This document shows positions 53,331-63,207 of a stretch of DNA of 64,000 bases, piece after piece. A program made the position numbers and the translations under genes. The notes beneath the pieces are model-generated. The model was not told where the DNA came from and did not search any database. It worked only from the letters and a program-made list of their open reading frames with translations. The DNA is taken from positions 3,622,001 through 3,686,000 of the forward strand of contig NC_019738.1 of NCBI RefSeq assembly GCF_000317515.1, in the 5' to 3' direction. Every line of letters begins with the position of its first letter. The first letter of the stretch is position 1. The stretch is from Allocoleopsis franciscana PCC 7113. Lineage in GTDB: Bacteria; Cyanobacteriota; Cyanobacteriia; Cyanobacteriales; Coleofasciculaceae.

Positions 53331-53708
53331 CTAGCTCAAATTCATGCGATATCGCACTTTAAGTAATTCATCGGAATCAAGAGACGAGGCTCCTGTATTA
53401 ACTTCTACACTATTGATCAAATCCAAGATGACTGTAGGAACTTGGATCAGAGGTACCTCGGTGTTCTGACTGAGAAAAATAGGTTGCCATTCCCTCAGAG
53501 GCTGCGTTTCAGAAAAAATTGTGGAGTAATCTTCTGAAGCGTTGCGATTTTCCAGACCCAGCAGAGACTCACTCGATAATGTACTCAACTCGCTTTCGGA
53601 TGGAGAGAGGACAGTCAGGTTAGCAGCATAGGCAGATTTCTGTAAGCCAGTGATGAGGCTGCAACATCCGAAGGTGGCTAGAAGGGCATGAAACAAAAGC
53701 GTTTTCAT
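53331..53708 (-). CDS. Hypothetical secreted protein
   Basis: 125 residues from the ATG that places a signal peptide at the N-terminus (TLLFHALLATFGCCSLITGL, cleavage near AYAA); an upstream in-frame start is less likely. The mature part is acidic and Ser/Leu-rich (LSPSESELSTLSSESLLGLE). No family recognised. Confidence 0.5.
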   Translation of the reverse strand: MKTLLFHALLATFGCCSLITGLQKSAYAANLTVLSPSESELSTLSSESLLGLENRNASEDYSTIFSETQPLREWQPIFLSQNTEVPLIQVPTVILDLINSVEVNTGASSLDSDELLKVRYRMNLS

Positions 53709-53939
53709 GCCAGAGACGACGTTTCTTTGTGCGGATTCGATACGCCTGTAATTGCTACTCTCTTGGTAAAAAGTCATACCCTGTACTCTCCGACTGTTGA
53801 TGTTTTAACAGTAGAAGGAAGGTATGACTCATAAAGATAGCTCTATGCAACTGACTGAGGTGACTATCTCCCTCAGGGGGAATCAGGCTTTATTCATGGC
53901 TTGAGTCCCTGTTTCCTCAGACAATCGGTGAACTGACAC

Positions 53940-54323
53940 TTAGTCATAATTGGCATAAAGGAGACGGTTCAAAATTTCTCGACCATTAGAAGAAAAAACT
54001 TGCACTCGAATCACATTTGGGTCTCTGGGTTGCCACACAACTTGATATCGATTAGGGCCATTTCGCCAGCTAAAAACACGTCTTTGGTTATTTCCTGATG
54101 TTGTAGCACCGGATAATAACAGAGAAGCCCCCGTTTTCATATTCTTCCCTTGATAAAAGTAGGAATTATTTTCAAACCACAGCGATACAGACCAAGTATC
54201 GTCCATAAATGTACCGGTGGGAAATGGAGGAGCCGCCAGTACGGAAGAATTAAGAGCAAGGTCTGCAATAGCTGGTGTGGAAAGACCTAGAATCGCAGCA
54301 AGAGTAATGGCTTTGATGTTCAT
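53940..54323 (-). CDS. Small secreted protein, paralogue B
   Basis: 127 residues. The signal MNIKAITLAAILGLSTPAIA and the mature pattern (DTWSVSLWFENNSYFYQGKN; YQVVWQPRDPNVIRVQVF; GREILNRLLY) match the 44.9-kb protein along its full length. The two are dispersed paralogues; function unknown. Confidence 0.65.
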   Translation of the reverse strand: MNIKAITLAAILGLSTPAIADLALNSSVLAAPPFPTGTFMDDTWSVSLWFENNSYFYQGKNMKTGASLLLSGATTSGNNQRRVFSWRNGPNRYQVVWQPRDPNVIRVQVFSSNGREILNRLLYANYD

Positions 54324-54364
54324 AATTAACCGATTGACTGTAAGCTAAATTTTTGAGTTATGAA

Positions 54365-55231
54365 TTAAGAAATTTTGCAGGTACTCAGTCTTTGCACCAA
54401 AGAATCAATGGGATAGGCAAAACCAGCATTCACCCAACTTCGACGCCACCAAAGCGCTGGCAGGTGACCTATTGGTGCTGAAAGATTAAAAGTAAGGTCG
54501 TCATAATAGACCCAATTTCCGTTGGTATACTGCCCGATGCGATTGCCAAAACCTTCAGCTATTGCCGTATCCTCCGTCTGAGGAGAACCCCCTACACTTT
54601 CCCAAATCTCTTTTTGTACGCTAAAACCAAACCGTCCTTGAGAGGCGAATAGCCAAATTTTATCCAAGTCTTTCAGGAGTGAGCAGGGGATTTTTGAGAG
54701 TTCGTCGCGCTCAAATGAACCTTCAAAATCTCGACCAACAGATTTTAGCATCAACCTCGCCGTTTCTTCGTCGGCTTCTTGCCATTTTTCTGCGGTTAAA
54801 AAGTCTCGCAATTGAGCATACTTGTCCTGCATTTGTAAAGCCCATATAACACTAATGCAACCTTGATTATCGTAATGTCCTCCTACCTCTCCCCAAACGC
54901 CATCATCATTGCAGACAAAGGAGACAATTTCCATGGGATTTAACTCAATTGTTGCTTCTGTCCCCACATATTGAAACGAACCATTAGCGCGACGAACAAT
55001 TAAGCTACCTTCGGGAGAACCAGGTAATTTATAATTTTCGGTTCCTTTTGGGTAATTGGGATGACCCGCAGCAGAATGAAAGCCAACGTTAGGGTTATAA
55101 GTCCATTGTCCAGCCGCTGAAAATTTTACTCTCACAGATTGGTCAGATAGATTTTGGAAATAAGTTCCTTTAGGAGTGGCAGATTCAACATTAAAACACC
55201 CTTCAATGATTAGTTGATTGATATTACTCAT
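54365..55231 (-). CDS. GUN4 domain protein with N-terminal lectin-like domain
   Basis: 288 residues. The first ~130 residues are beta-rich (VRVKFSAAGQWTYNPNVGFH; GSLIVRRANGSFQYVGTEAT), resembling LecA-type jelly rolls. From about 135 a GUN4 domain follows: YAQLRDFLTAEKWQEADEET, ARLMLKSVGRDFEGSF, LDKIWLFASQGRFGFSVQKE and a DLTFNLSAPIGHLPALWW end. True GUN4 regulates Mg-chelatase by binding porphyrins. GUN4 domains fused to other modules are frequent in cyanobacteria and their ligand is unknown. There is no signal peptide. Confidence 0.75.
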   Translation of the reverse strand: MSNINQLIIEGCFNVESATPKGTYFQNLSDQSVRVKFSAAGQWTYNPNVGFHSAAGHPNYPKGTENYKLPGSPEGSLIVRRANGSFQYVGTEATIELNPMEIVSFVCNDDGVWGEVGGHYDNQGCISVIWALQMQDKYAQLRDFLTAEKWQEADEETARLMLKSVGRDFEGSFERDELSKIPCSLLKDLDKIWLFASQGRFGFSVQKEIWESVGGSPQTEDTAIAEGFGNRIGQYTNGNWVYYDDLTFNLSAPIGHLPALWWRRSWVNAGFAYPIDSLVQRLSTCKIS

Positions 55232-55498
55232 TGTTTCTTTCAGGAAAGGGTAATGATGCCTGAGCTATTACAACAATCAACTACACTTTGAGTCGAGGCG
55301 ATTCCTGAAAGTATTCCTACTCACTCTTCGGGAAGCTGAGAAAGCTTCATAAATTTTTGTATTGGCTAGCGACAAGAATTTTCCATCAGCTATCAGCGGA
55401 CATCATCGCTAAATGCGAAAAACTCCCGTTTGAGTCTGTAGTTAAAGGAATTGCCAAGGAATCTGGCTAGTTTTATACCGTCCCAAGAGTAACAAATC

Positions 55499-57130
55499 AT
55501 GCAACTCTTACCTTACGATACCTTTACTATCCACACTCGAAAGCCTTTAGAGGATGTCATTGAGCAGCTAGATGCCCAAATCGAAGCCCCAAAGCCAATT
55601 CGATGGTCTTTTTCTCGCAACCATGCTCTCTATGAAGGCACTATCAATAGCTCTGGATTTAAAATCAATCGCATTATTCACTACCGCAACTCATTTATAC
55701 CCAACATCCAGGGGCGATTTGAGCCGTCATCTGATGGAACACTCATTCGCGTCACGCTGAAATTGCATCCCTTTGTCACAGCTTTTTTAGTGTTTTGGTA
55801 CTTGGTATGGTACAGCGCCACAATCCCTCTTTTTCTGTTTGGCGCTTTGTCTGGGGATGTGGATGTAATTACAGCCTTGCAGTTTGTGGGAATGCCGATT
55901 GTATTATTATTTGTATTCTGGTGTACGTTTTGGTATGAGGCAAATCGCAGCCGTCGCGAATTAGCACAGATCATTCTAGAAGAACCGCTTGGGCAGACAA
56001 TTTCCAGTAATCTGAAGCGTAGAGCTTTGTGGATTTTGGCAATCACAGCCATTATTCTCTGGAACGGTGTCTTTTTGTACTTTTTACCCTCTGTTCAACG
56101 TAGATTGCCGTCAGTAACATCAAAGTACTGTTCGCAAAATTTAATCCAGTCTCCCTATTGCAATTTTTCCGTCATTCACTCCCTTGATGGACATCCCACC
56201 GCCTCTGCTATTGCCATCAGTGCTGATGGTAAAACTCTAGTCAGTGGTGGACAAGATAAGGCGATTAAAATTTGGGATTTGTCAACAGGAGAGTTGAAAA
56301 AAACACTTCAGAGCGATTCGGGTGAAATTGAAGCTTTGGCGATCGCTCCTGATGGAAAAACTGTAGTGAGTGGTAGTGGTGATCTCATGGTTCGCATCTG
56401 GGATATTACCTCTAACCAGCGCCCCCGGATGCTTAAGGGACACTCTTACAGGGTTAACCAGATTGAGATTGCATCAGATGGAAAGACTATTATTAGTAGA
56501 ACTTATAATGAGATAAAAGTATGGGATTTGGTAACAGGTCACCTAAAAGCAACATTACCAAAGTTATCTGCCACTGACCAAGAAATAGGTTCACTCGTGA
56601 TTAAAAATAACTCACCCTATTTCCGTCCCTTAACCATCAGTCCCGATGGCAAAAGGGCATTGGTTGAATTAGGGAACAAACTTATAATGTGGGATTTGGC
56701 AACAAACGAGCAAAAAATTCTCCAGAAAAAAGCGGCTTTTGAATCTATTGGTTCTGCACGCATCAGTATAGACGGACAGACGGTAGTTACCACCTCATCA
56801 TCTAGCAAACCTGTTGTTCTGAAGGTACGGGATCTAAAAACAGGAACGGTTAAGGCACACAGACGTGTCATCTCTTCTCCTAGCCAAAGTTCGCTCAATA
56901 TCGTCCTCTCTCGTACACAAGCAACCGGTACTGCTGAAGTAGAAGACATTATTAGCAGCACCAAGGAGGGGCTGACGGTGTGGAATCTGCAAACAGCCGA
57001 ACTAGAAGCAATTCTTGAGACACAGCAGATGAGTCATCTGGTTGTCAGTCCTGATGGCAAACTCTTAGCTGGAATTACAGGGGATGCAGACAATCGAAAT
57101 ACTCAGATTAAAGTGTTACGGCGTCCTTAA
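55499..57130 (+). CDS. WD40-repeat membrane protein
   Basis: 543 residues. The N-terminal ~95 residues form a soluble domain; two hydrophobic segments (about 88-115 and 120-140) and a third near 180-195 anchor it. From about 225 several WD40 blades follow, e.g. AISADGKTLVSGGQDKAIKI with WDLSTGELKKTL, AIAPDGKTVVSGSGDLMVRI with WDI, then TISPDGKRALVELGNKLIMW. Later blades are degenerate. It is probably a membrane-tethered scaffold; partner unknown. Confidence 0.8.
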   Translation: MQLLPYDTFTIHTRKPLEDVIEQLDAQIEAPKPIRWSFSRNHALYEGTINSSGFKINRIIHYRNSFIPNIQGRFEPSSDGTLIRVTLKLHPFVTAFLVFWYLVWYSATIPLFLFGALSGDVDVITALQFVGMPIVLLFVFWCTFWYEANRSRRELAQIILEEPLGQTISSNLKRRALWILAITAIILWNGVFLYFLPSVQRRLPSVTSKYCSQNLIQSPYCNFSVIHSLDGHPTASAIAISADGKTLVSGGQDKAIKIWDLSTGELKKTLQSDSGEIEALAIAPDGKTVVSGSGDLMVRIWDITSNQRPRMLKGHSYRVNQIEIASDGKTIISRTYNEIKVWDLVTGHLKATLPKLSATDQEIGSLVIKNNSPYFRPLTISPDGKRALVELGNKLIMWDLATNEQKILQKKAAFESIGSARISIDGQTVVTTSSSSKPVVLKVRDLKTGTVKAHRRVISSPSQSSLNIVLSRTQATGTAEVEDIISSTKEGLTVWNLQTAELEAILETQQMSHLVVSPDGKLLAGITGDADNRNTQIKVLRRP

Positions 57131-57364
57131 TCTAGGCCAAACAGGGTTTCCAGGCGGGACGAACCGTGCAATCTCTAACACTCACGCCATTCGTATAGAT
57201 CAGCTATCACAGACAAGCTTTTGTTACCATTAAATGTTATTTTTGGCAATACGTTGTGAACCCTAAATCTGCCAATGCCTCTCCTAGATAAAGATTTATA
57301 AATAAATAATTACAAAGCTTAGTAGAATAACCTTATTCACAGCTAAGTATTTTTGCTCACTGCC

Positions 57365-59050
57365 ATGATGCCGGATCAATTCCCTTGGCTAACCACGATT
57401 ATCCTGCTCCCACTCGTTGCTTCCCTAGCCATCCCTGTGTTGCCCGATAAAGAAGGCAAGCGCGTGCGATGGTATGCCCTGGGTGTAGGTATCGCCGATT
57501 TTGTCTTGATGTGCTATGTCTTTTGGAAGCATTACGATGCGAGCAGTGCTAGTTTTCAACTCGTGGAGAAGTATGCCTGGGTGCCTCAGTTAGGTCTAAA
57601 CTGGGCAATTTCGGTTGATGGTTTGTCTGTCCCCCTGGTGCTTCTAGCCGGACTGGTGACGACACTGGCAATGTTTGCCGCGTGGCAAGTCGATTATAAG
57701 CCTCGCCTATTTTATTTCCTAATGCTGGTGCTGTATTCCGCACAGATAGGGGTGTTTGTCGCGCAAGACGTGATGCTGCTGTTCATTATGTGGGAACTGG
57801 AGTTGGTTCCCGTCTACCTTCTCGTCTCCATTTGGGGTGGGAAGAAGCGTCGCTACGCCGCTACAAAATTCTTACTCTATACCGCAGCAGCTTCTATATT
57901 TATTCTGGTGGCGGCGCTGGGCATGGCGTTCTACGGCGACAATATCACCTTCGATATGGTGGAACTCGCCATGAAAGATTATCCGTTGGCTCTAGAATTG
58001 CCGCTTTACGCAGGATTGCTGATTGCCTTTGGTGTCAAGCTGGCGGTTTTCCCCCTGCACACCTGGCTACCTGACGCCCACGGCGAAGCCTCTGCTCCTG
58101 TATCGATGATTTTAGCGGGTGTACTCTTGAAGATGGGCGGATATGGATTGATTCGCCTGAATCTAGAGCTTCTCCCCGATGCCCACGTTTATTTTGCACC
58201 GATTCTAGCCATTCTAGGTATTGTTAACATTATCTACGGCGCTTTTGCCTCTTTTGGTCAGACCAATATGAAGCGCCGCCTCGCCTATTCGTCAGTTTCC
58301 CACATGGGCTTTGTCCTGTTGGGGATTGCATCCTTCACTGATGTGGGTATCAGTGGCGCACTGTTGCAGATGATTTCACATGGTTTGATTGCTTCGGTGC
58401 TGTTCTTCCTGGCTGGCGTAACCTACGATCGCACCCACACGCTGATGATGGACGAGATGGGCGGGATTGGTCAAGTGATGCCGAAAGTGTTTGCTTTGTT
58501 TACAGCCGCTGCTATGGCATCGCTGGCGCTGCCTGGAATGAGCGGCTTTATCAGCGAACTCTCAGTTTTTGTAGGTGTGACAAGTAGCGATATCTATAGT
58601 TCGCCCTTCCGCACGGTGACGGTGTTCTTAGCGGCTGTAGGAGTTATCCTAACGCCAATCTATCTGCTGTCCATGTTGCGACAGGTGTTTTATAACTCTG
58701 GTGCCGCACCAACATGCAATGTCACCAATGCAGTCTCAGAAAATCAGGGCAGTCAGGAGGCTGTGTGCTTCGGGACAAACTGTATCTTACCAGGCGATGC
58801 TCTTTATAACGATGCGAGTCCGCGTGAAGTGTTTATTGCGCTCTGTTTTCTGGTGCTGATTGTCGGGATTGGGTTCTACCCCAAGGTGGCTACCCAGATG
58901 TATGACGTGAAGATGGTAGCGGTGAACGCTCAAGTTCGCGAATCGTATACCCAAATCGCCCAAGCTAATCCCCAGATTTATGCCAAGGGATTGTTTACAC
59001 CAACTCTTGCAGAGGCTGAGGTAACGGCTGTTTTGGGAGTTCTCAAGTAG
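57365..59050 (+). CDS. ndhD: NAD(P)H-quinone oxidoreductase subunit 4 (NdhD)
   Basis: 561 residues from the ATG (the next codon is also ATG); an upstream TTG is not needed. About 14 membrane helices. Conserved proton-channel segments include [20 protein letters not shown] (key Glu), [40 protein letters not shown] and [16 protein letters not shown]. It is the NdhD subunit of the thylakoid NDH-1 complex for respiratory and cyclic electron flow. The sequence resembles the NdhD1/D2 group. No other ndh gene is adjacent. Confidence 0.95.
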   Translation: MMPDQFPWLTTIILLPLVASLAIPVLPDKEGKRVRWYALGVGIADFVLMCYVFWKHYDASSASFQLVEKYAWVPQLGLNWAISVDGLSVPLVLLAGLVTTLAMFAAWQVDYKPRLFYFLMLVLYSAQIGVFVAQDVMLLFIMWELELVPVYLLVSIWGGKKRRYAATKFLLYTAAASIFILVAALGMAFYGDNITFDMVELAMKDYPLALELPLYAGLLIAFGVKLAVFPLHTWLPDAHGEASAPVSMILAGVLLKMGGYGLIRLNLELLPDAHVYFAPILAILGIVNIIYGAFASFGQTNMKRRLAYSSVSHMGFVLLGIASFTDVGISGALLQMISHGLIASVLFFLAGVTYDRTHTLMMDEMGGIGQVMPKVFALFTAAAMASLALPGMSGFISELSVFVGVTSSDIYSSPFRTVTVFLAAVGVILTPIYLLSMLRQVFYNSGAAPTCNVTNAVSENQGSQEAVCFGTNCILPGDALYNDASPREVFIALCFLVLIVGIGFYPKVATQMYDVKMVAVNAQVRESYTQIAQANPQIYAKGLFTPTLAEAEVTAVLGVLK

Positions 59051-59080
59051 CTTGAGCCGCCTCTAATGCTGTTGAAATTG

Positions 59081-59136
59081 AAGCGATCGCTTTATATATA
59101 GGAGATATAGGAGATATAGGAGGCGATCGCTTTTTC
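59081..59136. repeat. Short tandem repeats between two HIP1 octamers
   Basis: GGAGATATA occurs twice plus a partial unit, enclosed by GCGATCGC at 59083-59090 and 59123-59130. The right octamer is followed by five T. Because GCGATCGC is self-complementary, the two copies could pair and make a terminator-like stem after ndhD. Confidence 0.5.
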
Positions 59137-59268
59137 TGTGGATACCGAATGGACTACATTTGTCGCGAATTCAAACAAAGTCTTTGTAACAGATTCCCGA
59201 TGCTCACCTGAGTCAAGGTAGAGGGCGGGGTTTGCCAAGATTTAGCTAACGTAAAAGTGAACAGAGAG

Positions 59269-59505
59269 TTATACGTTGGAATGCCGTTGGGTATGAGGGA
59301 ATAAGCTTGTGATCTGGCGCTCTGCTGGATAGTGAGGAGGAACTAGAGCAACCATTTGAGGTTGGTTTGTGGCGATCGCCATTTTTTGCTCAAAGATGAA
59401 TTCGCTGTAGTCGGCAAGATTATCGAGTCCCAGTAGGTTCAAGATGATTTCGATCGCTAGCCAAATCGTCACCTTTACCCATCTGTTTTTCCACTGCGTC
59501 TTCAT
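59269..59505 (-). CDS. Small hypothetical membrane protein
   Basis: 78 residues. A basic start (MKTQWKNRWVKVT) precedes a hydrophobic stretch (IWLAIEIILNLLGLDNLADY) and a soluble tail. An AAGGGG ribosome site supports the ATG. Similar short proteins appear in cyanobacteria; function unknown. Confidence 0.6.
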   Translation of the reverse strand: MKTQWKNRWVKVTIWLAIEIILNLLGLDNLADYSEFIFEQKMAIATNQPQMVALVPPHYPAERQITSLFPHTQRHSNV

Positions 59506-59850
59506 AACCCCTTGCCTTTTAGGTGGCTGATGGCGGTTCAGCCTTTGAGTTCAATCAACCAAGCAGTGGTTTCAGAGTGAGCGGGTTAATCAACTAAATC
59601 TTGGGTGATGTCCTGCTCTGGACAGCTACATCCGTAAAACGTTGAAATACCTCTTATAGAAAGTTAACGAAAACTCACTGCACCATTCATCATATAAAGT
59701 TACCTAAAGTTCTGTAAAGGGTATTTTCAGAAAAAACACCGACTATGGCGAAAGTTGAAGACGTTATTGAACGTTACTGAGTATAAAGGCTTAGGGAATA
59801 CCCTTTCCCGATGAAGAGGTTACACATCGATGCTCCCAACGTCCTCACCC
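59506..59850. other. Gene-free intergenic region
   Basis: About 345 bp with no credible frame, inverted repeat or promoter motif that I can distinguish. It should contain the promoter of the 59.3-kb gene and the end of the ClC transcript. Confidence 0.5.
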
Positions 59851-62502
59851 TTACTCCGAGGGAGCACCACGTACCAAAATCACGGTGCTGTTGACACCTC
59901 GTGCGATCGCTTCGGGAATATTTCCATGAACCACCTGCTGCAACAACCCTTCACGACTGGCTCCCAAAACAACAACATCGTAATGCTGTGTATGAGCCAA
60001 GCGAATAAGGGCATCAGAGACAGAATAGGAACGGACGGGTATTGTCACGACTTTCTGGCAAGAAACTTGATGGCTGAGGAGAAAAGCCGCTTTTTCTAAC
60101 CCAGAGGTGTCTGGTAAAAGGATCGAGGGTGCAAAAACTTGAGTTACCCCAATCATCAACGCTGAATTATGAGAGGTGAGCGCAGGTAAGAGTTGAATCG
60201 CACAACTGGCATTAGGCCCCCCCGCGATCGGCACTAGCCAACGATTCCAGGCGATCGGTAAAGGACAAGAGGCCACCGTTGTCCCATCCCGTTGCATCTC
60301 TTCCCGGTGCCCCAGCTTCACCAATACCAGCTCACAGGGAGCTTGTCGAATCAGGGTATCAACAATACTGCCAAAAATGCGATTCGGGGTGGTGGGTGGC
60401 TCAGCTTTCCAACCCATGAGGATGAGACTAATATGTCGCTCCTTAATCGTCTCTAGAATGGCTTGAGATGTATCGTGGGATACTCGGATTTGAGTATGAA
60501 CCGGAACTTCCCAATCTCGCCCCATCTTTTCTGCCATCCGGAGCAAGCGGCGGCTTTTCGTGGTGATTACCGCCGTTTGAGTGGGGTTGTGATGGCGGGG
60601 AATGGAGATAACTTGGAGACATTCAATCTCATAGTGGCGCTCACGGGCGATCGCTGCTGCTAATTGCAACAAAACAGGTGCCGTTTGGGGATTCGCCAAG
60701 GTAACCAACAGACGCCCTTTTCCCACCGCTGGGGCGCGAGTTTGATAAACGATATAAGATGGATCAGGGCGTGGCCCTACTTGCTCTGTATCACCACTGA
60801 GCTTATCGGCTTCGGCGCGAATGATATCCGCACGGGTGATGATTCCCACCAACTTGCGATCTTCTGTAACCGGCAACCGACTGAGTTGATAACGGTTCAG
60901 CAGAAACAGAACCTCGCTCAACGTGTAGATTGGCTTAACAGTGATCGGTTGGGGCGTCATAATTTGAGCCAGAGGGGTATCTCCAGGCTGTGAATTTTGG
61001 GTGGCATTGGCAATGTCTGTTTGAGTGATGATACCCACCAACTCTCCATCATCCACCACGGGAAAACCGCGATGATGGGAACGGGAAAATGCCTGAACCG
61101 CTTCATCCAATGTCATCTGACTGGCTAGGGTTTCAACCCGACGCTGCATCAAATCCGCTGCCGTCAACCCAGCTAAGGAACTCTGTTCAACTCCTTGTGT
61201 GGGTAAGGTGTAGCCTCTTTTGTTCAACAAGCGCTGATAGAGTGACCCTTTAGAGAGCTTATCAGCAATCAGGTAAGATACTCCAGAGGTAATCATTAAG
61301 GGCAGCACCAGGTTAAAGTTGGTTGTCATCTCAAACACGATGACAATTGCTGTGATTGGAACCTTCGAGACGGCGCTAAAAAATGCCCCCATCCCCGCTA
61401 AGGCGTAGCTTGTTGGCGAACCTAATCCCAGCAACTGAACCTCAGCCGTCCCTACCAAGTAACCCAAGGCAGCACCCAACACAAGGGAGGGGTGAAACAA
61501 TCCCCCAGGTGCCCCAGAGCCATAGGCAATTAAGGTGAGAACGAAGTAAGCGACAAAGGCAAAGCTGGTGAATTGCCAACTGGCTGTACCGGTAAGCAGT
61601 AACTCCCGTAACCCACTGTTGTCCCGAAAAGCTGGGGGTAATAGAGCAACGACGCAGCCACAAATCATCCCAGCTAAGCCGATTTTCATCGGCAAATTCA
61701 GGTTAAGGCGATTGTAGAGAGATAGACTAGCGAGAATTCCTTGATTAAATAAAGCACCAAGCAACCCAGCCAAAATACCTAACAACAGATAAAAAGGAAT
61801 TTCGGGTGCACTGAAACTGCTCGAATGACTGCTTAGTTGTAAATTTAAATCTAAGGTGAGTCCACCCAATGAGCGCGAGATCACCGCACCGATGAAGGAA
61901 GCCAGAATTGCCGTCCCCAGCGTCAAGTTAGAGAGATCCCGCAGGAGTTCTTCGATCACAAACAGAATACCCGCTAAGGGGGCATTAAAACCCGCCGCTA
62001 ACCCAGCCGCAGCACCGGCAGCAATCATCTGGCGTCGGTGATCGGGAGAGGTGGGCACCCAATGGCTCAATTGAGCGGCTAAAGCTGCGCCGATGTGTAC
62101 GGTTGGCCCTTGTCGCCCTAATGTCATTCCAGCAGACATGGCGAGAATGCTGGTTACCAACTTAACGAAAGCTACCCGTAAATTAAGGGCGATGGGAAAC
62201 AGGGCAAGTGCTCCCTTAATTTGCGGAACGCCACTCCCCGTTGCCTCTGGTTCTAAACGCTCGATGATCAAACCGCAAAGGAGTCCTAAGGAGAGTCCGA
62301 TCGCAGGTAAGACTAAACTAGCGGGTAATTGGTTAGACGCATGAACGCGCCATGTTCCAAGCCAGCCAGCACCTTGCTTGAGTAAGACGGCTGAAAGTCC
62401 AGAGACGATACCAATCAGACAGGCTTCTGCGATCGCCAGTCGTCGTCTGGGCAATAGCCACTGGCGCAATCGGGCGGAAAGGAATACAGGTGACGTTGTC
62501 AT
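59851..62502 (-). CDS. ClC-type chloride channel with CBS and USP domains
   Basis: 883 residues. The ClC membrane domain (about 20-425) has the selectivity filter GSGVPQIKG and the helix starting GRQGPTVHIGA, where the gating Glu of the GREGP motif is Gln (about residue 131). Two CBS domains follow (about 445-565: MQRRVETLASQMTLDEAVQA; IMTPQPITVKPIYTLSEVLF). The last ~280 residues hold two universal-stress-protein-like domains (HISLILMGW; YDVVVLGASREGLL). It should move chloride across the membrane, gated by nucleotides. A triple ClC-CBS-USP architecture is known from cyanobacteria. Confidence 0.88.
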   Translation of the reverse strand: MTTSPVFLSARLRQWLLPRRRLAIAEACLIGIVSGLSAVLLKQGAGWLGTWRVHASNQLPASLVLPAIGLSLGLLCGLIIERLEPEATGSGVPQIKGALALFPIALNLRVAFVKLVTSILAMSAGMTLGRQGPTVHIGAALAAQLSHWVPTSPDHRRQMIAAGAAAGLAAGFNAPLAGILFVIEELLRDLSNLTLGTAILASFIGAVISRSLGGLTLDLNLQLSSHSSSFSAPEIPFYLLLGILAGLLGALFNQGILASLSLYNRLNLNLPMKIGLAGMICGCVVALLPPAFRDNSGLRELLLTGTASWQFTSFAFVAYFVLTLIAYGSGAPGGLFHPSLVLGAALGYLVGTAEVQLLGLGSPTSYALAGMGAFFSAVSKVPITAIVIVFEMTTNFNLVLPLMITSGVSYLIADKLSKGSLYQRLLNKRGYTLPTQGVEQSSLAGLTAADLMQRRVETLASQMTLDEAVQAFSRSHHRGFPVVDDGELVGIITQTDIANATQNSQPGDTPLAQIMTPQPITVKPIYTLSEVLFLLNRYQLSRLPVTEDRKLVGIITRADIIRAEADKLSGDTEQVGPRPDPSYIVYQTRAPAVGKGRLLVTLANPQTAPVLLQLAAAIARERHYEIECLQVISIPRHHNPTQTAVITTKSRRLLRMAEKMGRDWEVPVHTQIRVSHDTSQAILETIKERHISLILMGWKAEPPTTPNRIFGSIVDTLIRQAPCELVLVKLGHREEMQRDGTTVASCPLPIAWNRWLVPIAGGPNASCAIQLLPALTSHNSALMIGVTQVFAPSILLPDTSGLEKAAFLLSHQVSCQKVVTIPVRSYSVSDALIRLAHTQHYDVVVLGASREGLLQQVVHGNIPEAIARGVNSTVILVRGAPSE

Positions 62503-62643
62503 TTGTCAGTAGCAACGGACAACAGATACTAAACTACGAACATCAATGATCAGCCTTACCCTTTGGGTAAGGGTAGGAAAACAAAGCAGGTCAGTGTTCA
62601 CAAAACCTGTCTCAATTAATAATTAATTGAAATTGAAAGTTAA

Positions 62644-62666
62644 GTCTATTAAGGTCTATAATAGAC
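62644..62666. promoter_or_regulatory. Inverted repeat upstream of trxA
   Basis: GTCTATTA and TAATAGAC (8-bp arms, 7-nt spacer) lie about 70 bp before the thioredoxin start in a very AT-rich promoter region. A possible regulator site; no further support. Confidence 0.35.
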
Positions 62667-62735
62667 AGATGTTACATCAAAAAAACATATAACTTATAGT
62701 TGTTTTTTGATCATCTAAAACATTGAGGAATATTC

Positions 62736-63056
62736 ATGAGTAAGGTAGCCCAGATCCAGGACAGTGAATTTGATGAACTTTTAACCGACGAAGGGCTAGT
62801 TGTCGTGGATTTCACAGCTCCCTGGTGTGGCCCGTGTCGCAAAATTGCACCGTTAATGGAACAACTGGCTGAAGAATACGAAGGTCGTGTCAAGGTAGCG
62901 AAGTTAGATATCGACCAAAACAAAATTAATGCCAAAAAATTTGGGATTAAAAGTATCCCAGCCGTCCTCATGTTTAAGGGGGGGGAGATGGTAGAAAATC
63001 TGGTGGGTGTTGCTCCTTATGAAAAATTTACCAGTGCTGTTAATCAGCACATTTAG
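62736..63056 (+). CDS. trxA: Thioredoxin
   Basis: 106 residues, the full family length. VVVDFTAPWCGPCRKIAPLM contains the redox CGPC at 31-34, and KSIPAVLMFKGGEMVENLVG carries the cis-Pro loop. A cytoplasmic disulfide reductase for light-regulated and stress enzymes. A GAGGA ribosome site precedes the ATG. Confidence 0.93.
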   Translation: MSKVAQIQDSEFDELLTDEGLVVVDFTAPWCGPCRKIAPLMEQLAEEYEGRVKVAKLDIDQNKINAKKFGIKSIPAVLMFKGGEMVENLVGVAPYEKFTSAVNQHI

Positions 63057-63207
63057 GCTTGGCTCTTACCTAAATCCTGGAAAGTTCACAAGATTAGGTT
63101 AATTGGCTTCACTTAATAGGTTTTGGGAGAATTAATAAAATTAGGTCTATGTTGATTAATTCTTCCAGAGCCAGCCTTATACCAAATTTAGGATGTTCAA
63201 CGTCTCA

